Source of the DNA: JAHEKD01 sp965204695
GTDB taxonomy: Bacteria; Pseudomonadota; Gammaproteobacteria; Arenicellales; JAHEKD01
Length of the DNA: 64,000 nucleotides
Direction of reading: 5' to 3'
Assembly: GCA_965204695.1 (NCBI GenBank)
Contig: OZ242007.1
Coordinates: 1,116,001-1,180,000 of the forward strand
The notes under the pieces are model-generated. The model saw nothing but the letters and a program-made list of their open reading frames with translations. It searched no databases and was not told the DNA's origin. How positions within the stretch are numbered: the first letter of the stretch is position 1; each line of letters opens with the position of its first letter. The position numbers and the translations under genes were made by a program. This document shows, piece by piece, positions 59,320 through 64,000 of this stretch.

Positions 59320-61209
59320 ATGATTAGGCTAGTTAAATATTTTGCTGTTTTGTATTCACTGGTTGGCACAGTTTTTGCTGTAAATCTAGAGCCTGAATAC
59401 TTTGCCGAACAACTTGCATCGGGCGAGCTGCCACCATTAGCTGAGCGTATCCCACAAACACCGTTGGTGATGGATGAATCATTAGGCAATAAGACCCCTG
59501 GCGTTTATGGCGGCAAGTTAAACATGCTGATGGCCAAGGACAAAGACATTCGCCGTATGGTGGTTTATGGTTATTCACGGGTTGTTGGTTACAACGAAAA
59601 TCTGGAGTTGATTGCTGATATTGCCGAATCCTTTGAGAATCATGACAACAAGGAATTTGTTTTTAAGCTGCGCAAAGGTCATCGTTGGTCAGACGGGCAT
59701 CCCCTCCGTTCTGAAGATTTCAAGTTTTACTGGGAAGACATTGCCAATAATAAGGATTTAAATCCATTTGGCCCACCTAAAACATTGTTAGTCGATGGTG
59801 AATTACCCCAAGTTGAGTTTCCAGATGAACTCACTGTTATTTATCGTTGGTCAAAACCCAACCCCTATTTTTTGCCAGAATTGGCCGCGCCACGTCCATT
59901 ATTCATTTATCAACCCAAACATTACTTAAAAAAGTACCATCCTAACTACGCTGACCCCGAACAACTGCAGCAGCAGGCAGAAGAATCTGGTAAACGTAAC
60001 TGGGCTGGTTATTATTTAAAAAAAGCACGCCAATATAAACTCACCAACCCCAAGTTGCCTTCATTACAGCCTTGGGTAAATACTACGAAACAACCTGCTG
60101 AACGCTACATTTTTAAACGCAATCCTTATTTCCACCGAATCGATGTCAATGGCCTGCAAATGCCTTATATCGATGAAGTCATTGTCAGTATTGTTTCCAG
60201 CAGTTTGATTCCAGCCAAGGCAGGCGCTGGGGAATCGGATTTACAGGGACATTATTTGCGTCTGGATAATTACACTTTTCTTAAAGAAGGTGAAAAGCGT
60301 AACGACTACGAAGTACGTTTGTGGCGAACCATTAATGGTGCACATAAAGCCCTATATCCGAATCTGAATAGTAGCGATGAAGTATGGCGTGAATTAGTAC
60401 GTGATGCTCGCTTTCGGAGGGCATTATCCTTAGGTGTAAATCGTCATGAAATTAATCAAGTTGTTTATTTTGGTCTGACTAATGAAAGTAACAATACGGT
60501 TTTACCCGATAATGTTTTCCATAAACCAGAGTTACAACAACGTTGGGCAACTTATGATCCACAGCAGGCAAACAAACTGTTAGATGAGGTTGGACTCGAT
60601 AAGCGTAATAAAAAGGGGTTAAGGCTCAGACCAGATGGCGAACCACTTGAAATAATAATTCACACAGCGGGTGAAAGCACTGAAGAAACTGACATACTGG
60701 AACTCTTGCATGACAGTTGGTTAAAACTTGGCATCAAAATTTACAGCAAACCTTCTCAGCGTGAAGTTTTCAGAGAAAGAGTGTTTTCAGGTCAGGCGAT
60801 GATGTCGATTTGGAGTGGGTTGGAAAATGGCTTGCCGACTCCTGACATGAGTCCACACGAACTCGCCCCCACTTCCCAAAATCAATACCAATGGCCCAAA
60901 TGGGGACAATTTTCAGAAACCAAGGGTGAGCGCGGTGAAGCACCCGACATGCCCGAAGCAAAAAAATTATTCGAACTTAATCAACAGTGGAGTCAAGCTG
61001 TGAATGTTGCTGAACAAGAACAAATCTGGAAACAAATGCTAGAAATGTTCTGCGAACAAGTTTACAGCATCGGTATTATTAATTCGGTACCCCAGCCTGT
61101 TGTAGTAAACCGTGCTTTACGTAACGTACCAGAGCAAGCTATTTATGCCTGGTCGCCAACGGCTTATTTTGGCGTTTATCACCCTGACATTTTTTGGTTA
61201 GAACAATAA
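59320..61209 (+). CDS. Extracellular solute-binding protein, family 5
   Basis: 629 residues with a signal peptide ending near VGTVFA (residue 20). SBP_bac_5 features are DIAESFENHDNKEFVFKLRK, HRWSDGHPLRSEDFKFYWED and RDARFRRALSLGVNRHEINQ. It is periplasmic and binds peptides or other oligomers. It is longer than E. coli OppA/DppA, matching a large alphaproteobacterial/marine type; ligand unknown. It is second gene of the importer operon. Confidence 0.92.
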   Translation: MIRLVKYFAVLYSLVGTVFAVNLEPEYFAEQLASGELPPLAERIPQTPLVMDESLGNKTPGVYGGKLNMLMAKDKDIRRMVVYGYSRVVGYNENLELIADIAESFENHDNKEFVFKLRKGHRWSDGHPLRSEDFKFYWEDIANNKDLNPFGPPKTLLVDGELPQVEFPDELTVIYRWSKPNPYFLPELAAPRPLFIYQPKHYLKKYHPNYADPEQLQQQAEESGKRNWAGYYLKKARQYKLTNPKLPSLQPWVNTTKQPAERYIFKRNPYFHRIDVNGLQMPYIDEVIVSIVSSSLIPAKAGAGESDLQGHYLRLDNYTFLKEGEKRNDYEVRLWRTINGAHKALYPNLNSSDEVWRELVRDARFRRALSLGVNRHEINQVVYFGLTNESNNTVLPDNVFHKPELQQRWATYDPQQANKLLDEVGLDKRNKKGLRLRPDGEPLEIIIHTAGESTEETDILELLHDSWLKLGIKIYSKPSQREVFRERVFSGQAMMSIWSGLENGLPTPDMSPHELAPTSQNQYQWPKWGQFSETKGERGEAPDMPEAKKLFELNQQWSQAVNVAEQEQIWKQMLEMFCEQVYSIGIINSVPQPVVVNRALRNVPEQAIYAWSPTAYFGVYHPDIFWLEQ

Positions 61210-61210
61210 C

Positions 61211-62209
61211 ATGCTGAACTATATCGGCAAACGCCTGTTACTAATGATCCCAACGCTGTTCGTGATCAGTGTGTTGGTGTTTATCATTATTCAGTTACCT
61301 CCTGGTGACTACCTGGAAAGCTACATTGCTGAATTACAAAGCCAGGGCGAATCAGTTGATGACGCAAAAATCAAGTTCCTACGGCAAGAATACGGCCTCG
61401 ACAAACCTTTGTATGAGCAATACTTTGTCTGGGCCAAAGGTCTATTGAAAGATGATTTAGGCTATTCATTTGAATTCGACCTGCCCGTCAGAGAAGTTGT
61501 TGGTGACCGTATGTTCCTGACTATCATTATTTCAGTTGTCACCATTATTTTCACCTGGATGATTGCTTTCCCTATCGGTATTTACTCAGCCACACATCAA
61601 TATAGTTGGGGGGATTACGGTTTAAGTTTTCTGGGTTTTATCGGATTAGCCACGCCGAATTTTCTGTTAGCTCTGGTGATGCTTTATCTTGCTAACGTTT
61701 ATTTAGGCACTTCCATTGGCGGTTTGATGGACCCTGAATACATTGATCAACCCTGGAGCTGGGCCAAAATTAAATCGGTATTGGAGCATTTGTGGATACC
61801 GGTCGTCGTGATTGGCACATCCGGCACTGCTGGTATGATTAGACGACTGCGTGCGAATTTACTCGATGAATTACAAAAACAATACGTAACGACCGCTCGC
61901 GCCAAAGGCATGAAAGAAGGTAAATTGGTTCGTAAATACCCGCTGCGCATGGCGCTAAACTTTTTTATTGCTGACATCGGTAGTTTATTGCCCAGTGTAA
62001 TCTCAGGTGCTGAGATAACTGCAGTGGTGTTGTCTTTACCCACTACCGGCCCCATGTTGCTTAGTGCACTACAAAGCCAAGACATGTATTTGGCAGGATC
62101 ATTTTTGATGTTTCTGGCTTTACTGACGGTCATTGGCGTGTTGATATCCGATATTTTACTGGCTGTTACGGACCCGCGAATTCGTTTACAAGGTGAGGTC
62201 ACCAAATGA
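61211..62209 (+). CDS. ABC transporter permease (DppB/OppB type)
   Basis: 332 residues with six TM segments. The BPD_transp_1 EAA-like motif is in RRLRANLLDELQKQYVTTARAKGMKEG (19 of these residues: positions about 218-244). It starts one base after the binding-protein stop and overlaps the next permease start by 4 bases (ATGA). Confidence 0.93.
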   Translation: MLNYIGKRLLLMIPTLFVISVLVFIIIQLPPGDYLESYIAELQSQGESVDDAKIKFLRQEYGLDKPLYEQYFVWAKGLLKDDLGYSFEFDLPVREVVGDRMFLTIIISVVTIIFTWMIAFPIGIYSATHQYSWGDYGLSFLGFIGLATPNFLLALVMLYLANVYLGTSIGGLMDPEYIDQPWSWAKIKSVLEHLWIPVVVIGTSGTAGMIRRLRANLLDELQKQYVTTARAKGMKEGKLVRKYPLRMALNFFIADIGSLLPSVISGAEITAVVLSLPTTGPMLLSALQSQDMYLAGSFLMFLALLTVIGVLISDILLAVTDPRIRLQGEVTK

Positions 62210-63351
62210 CTCAGCACTTTGTATCCGATAAACCATTCGATCCTTATTCTGTTGAACAGTTAACAGAAGAACAAGAAAAGTATTATTTCGCTTCCCAATG
62301 GCAATTGATGTGGTGGAAACTCAAGCGCCACAAACTGGCATTGATTTCTTCAATAATGTTATTTTTTATCTATTTCGGTGCTTTATTTTGTGAGTTTCTG
62401 ACACCTTATAACTTGCATACACGTAATACAGATTTCATCTATGCGCCGCCGCAAATGCCTCACTTTTTCCACGAGGGGAAATTTATCGGGCCATTTGTTT
62501 ATGGCCTGGACTACGAACTCAACATGGAGAATCTCAAGCGAGAATACACACCAAACCCAGAAAAAATTCACAAATTGCGCTTTTTTTGTGCAGGTGACAG
62601 CTATAAATTCTGGGGGTTATTTGAAACAGACAAACACTTCGTCTGCCCAGCTGAGGATGGGCAGTTTTTCCTAATGGGAACCGACCGGCTCGGCCGCGAT
62701 ATGTATTCACGGATTTTTCACGGTGCACGGATTTCGTTAACCATTGGCCTGATCGGCATCGTAGTTAGTTTTACATTAGGGATTATCATCGGGGGAATCG
62801 CCGGTTATTATGGCGGCTTTATTGACAATGTTATTCAACGCCTGATCGAGGTTATCCGTTCTTTCCCTGAGCTGCCGTTATGGATGGCCTTGTCGGCTGT
62901 GCTACCGGTAACCTGGAGCCCATTGTTAATATTTTTCGGAATAACAATAATTCTGGCCATGCTCGACTGGACTTCACTCGCACGTGCTGTGCGTTCGAAA
63001 TTATTGGCACTGCGTGAAGAAGATTATTGCACAGCTGCACAACTTATGGGAGCGAAACCCAAACGCATCATCGGCAAACATTTATTACCAGGTTTTATGA
63101 GCCATTTAATCGCATCAGCATCGCTATCGATTCCAGGCATGATCCTGGGCGAAACCGCTTTAAGTTTTCTGGGCCTCGGGCTCAGGCCGCCTATTACAAG
63201 TTGGGGGGTATTACTCAATGAAGCACAAAATATCAACGTCGTCGCGCTCTACCCCTGGTTAATGCTTCCAGTCATTCCTGTCATTATCGTAATTTTAGGA
63301 TTCAATTTCCTCGGTGATGGTCTACGTGATGCTGCTGATCCTTATAAGTAA
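62206..63351 (+). CDS. ABC transporter permease (DppC/OppC type) with periplasmic insertion
   Basis: 381 residues with six TM segments. The N-terminal cytoplasmic segment with WWKLKRHKLALISS is typical of the C-type subunit. GTDRLGRDMYSRIFHGARIS precedes the core, and the EAA loop is in LREEDYCTAAQLMGAKPKRI. It carries an extra periplasmic loop of about 85 residues after TM1 (about 60-145), longer than DppC, with two Cys. It completes the importer encoded from 57463. Confidence 0.93.
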   Translation: MTQHFVSDKPFDPYSVEQLTEEQEKYYFASQWQLMWWKLKRHKLALISSIMLFFIYFGALFCEFLTPYNLHTRNTDFIYAPPQMPHFFHEGKFIGPFVYGLDYELNMENLKREYTPNPEKIHKLRFFCAGDSYKFWGLFETDKHFVCPAEDGQFFLMGTDRLGRDMYSRIFHGARISLTIGLIGIVVSFTLGIIIGGIAGYYGGFIDNVIQRLIEVIRSFPELPLWMALSAVLPVTWSPLLIFFGITIILAMLDWTSLARAVRSKLLALREEDYCTAAQLMGAKPKRIIGKHLLPGFMSHLIASASLSIPGMILGETALSFLGLGLRPPITSWGVLLNEAQNINVVALYPWLMLPVIPVIIVILGFNFLGDGLRDAADPYK

Positions 63352-63380
63352 CAAACGTTGAGGCATAAGAAACCATAAGC

Positions 63381-64000
63381 ATGGATTATCAGAAAAGAGT
63401 AAGCGTCTACCGTGGCGACATCGAAGAAAGCATTCACTTCGGAGCTGCGGCAGTCGTGGATTCATCAGGTAAACTAATTCATTCAGTTGGCAATCCTGAC
63501 TTAGTGACCTTCCCACGCTCGGCTTTGAAGTTCCTACAGGGCATTGCTTTGATTGAAACAGGTGCTGCTGACGCTTATAACCTTGATAATCGACATTTGT
63601 CCTTAGCTTGCGCCTCTCATATGGGAGAATCTTTTCATATCGAGTTGGTAGATGAATGGCTTAAGTTAATTGGTTTAAGCATCAATGCACTCGCCTGCGG
63701 TCCTGACTATCCTCTGGATCAGGAATCCTGTTACAACAGATTAAGAAATAATGAGGATCGAAGCAGCGCATTTCATAATTGTTCGGGAAAACATGCCGCG
63801 TTTTTAACAGTCTGTCAACATCTAGGATTCGACCCTCAAGGATATAATCAGTTAGATCATCCTGTGCAGCAATTATTTCAACAAAACCTAAACTACTTCA
63901 TTCAATCGGACTCATCCAAACTCAACTGGCAGGTCGATGGCTGCACATTTCCAGCCCCAGCAATGAAACTGAAAGACATGGCACATGCTATGGCCCGATT
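63381..64000 (+). CDS. L-asparaginase II family protein (cut by window edge)
   Basis: It opens with ATG 63381, 29 bases after the permease stop, and is open for 206 codons to the window edge. VYRGDIEESIHFGAAAVVDS, DLVTFPRSALKFLQ, SHMGESFHIELV, HNCSGKHAAFLTVCQ and DGCTFPAPAM match the Pfam Asparaginase_II family (Rhizobium AnsA-like), unrelated to E. coli AnsB. It hydrolyses asparagine to aspartate and ammonia. Close spacing to the peptide importer suggests nitrogen or peptide scavenging. Confidence 0.9.
   Translation, partial: MDYQKRVSVYRGDIEESIHFGAAAVVDSSGKLIHSVGNPDLVTFPRSALKFLQGIALIETGAADAYNLDNRHLSLACASHMGESFHIELVDEWLKLIGLSINALACGPDYPLDQESCYNRLRNNEDRSSAFHNCSGKHAAFLTVCQHLGFDPQGYNQLDHPVQQLFQQNLNYFIQSDSSKLNWQVDGCTFPAPAMKLKDMAHAMAR

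Noticed and set aside
1..64000. tRNA or rRNA genes, prophage or integrase modules
   Set aside because: No cloverleaf with a TTCGANNC arm, rRNA segment, phage structural gene or integrase was recognised on reading; only the IS1182 element is a clear mobile element. A tRNAscan run would be decisive for tRNAs.

Overview
The window looks like a chromosomal segment of a low-to-moderate GC gammaproteobacterium, probably marine or aquatic. The evidence is a FadE-type acyl-CoA dehydrogenase of about 820 residues with an N-terminal membrane part, an FadH/FadD/FadA set, DUF6279 and DUF3820 proteins, choline-O-sulfate utilisation and several secreted or periplasmic scavenging genes. I cannot name a genus. 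No rRNA, tRNA, CRISPR array or phage module was seen. TAG is an ordinary stop codon here (for example betC and the isocitrate dehydrogenase).

Layout. 1-10.2 kb: two sulfatases (one cut by the left edge, one a clear choline sulfatase, betC), a DUF3604 protein, a hotdog thioesterase, a PIN-PhoH ATPase, a DsbA-like isomerase, a copper amine oxidase, an FMN reductase and an M48 lipoprotein protease. 10.2-11.9 kb: an IS1182-type element sitting exactly in the loop of a bidirectional terminator. 11.9-20 kb: a lipoprotein built of fourteen 23-residue repeats plus a peptidoglycan-binding domain, a double-Usp protein, a beta-propeller glycosidase-like gene, an isocitrate dehydrogenase with an internal duplication and an EamA exporter. 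20-24.2 kb: a COG0701-type permease and its ArsR regulator, divergent from a DUF1326-DUF2182 pair. DUF1326 has an in-frame TAG right after its Cys-Pro-Cys motif. Two matching palindromes look like ArsR operators.

24.28-24.48 kb holds what I consider the best novelty candidate: an intergenic RNA made of four successive hairpins with near-identical 12-base loops (core UUAAGGGGUAG), ending in a perfect UUCG-capped terminator. 24.8-36.4 kb is accessory-like. It holds a DUF6279 lipoprotein, an AhpD-like protein, a planctomycete-type DUF1559 domain nested inside a split PKD domain, a double GFA protein, a TIR-membrane protein, a selenium-binding-protein/methanethiol-oxidase operon with a ferredoxin, a pentapeptide-repeat/TIR fusion, a GIY-YIG protein and a secreted metzincin protease with thrombospondin type 3 repeats.

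36.8-47.8 kb is a fatty-acid beta-oxidation locus: thiolase, FadN-like multifunctional enzyme, 2,4-dienoyl-CoA reductase, FadD and a TetR regulator on the minus strand, divergent from fadE, with a candidate TetR operator between them. 48-52.4 kb adds a MOSC protein, a HAD phosphatase, an aldehyde dehydrogenase and a second acyl-CoA synthetase. 52.6-53.2 kb is a decayed gene. The right end has an unrecognised membrane protein, a ferredoxin-like/MBL hydrolase pair, a glycerophosphodiesterase and a complete peptide-type ABC importer, followed by an asparaginase cut by the window edge.

Two families of interspersed palindromic repeats decorate the intergenic spaces. One is a composite element of about 180 bp made of several hairpins (copies near 14.7, 20.2, 49.1 and 53.2 kb). 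The other is a short REP-like GC-rich palindrome found in and around the fad locus. One REP copy forms the apparent 5' end of the MOSC gene.
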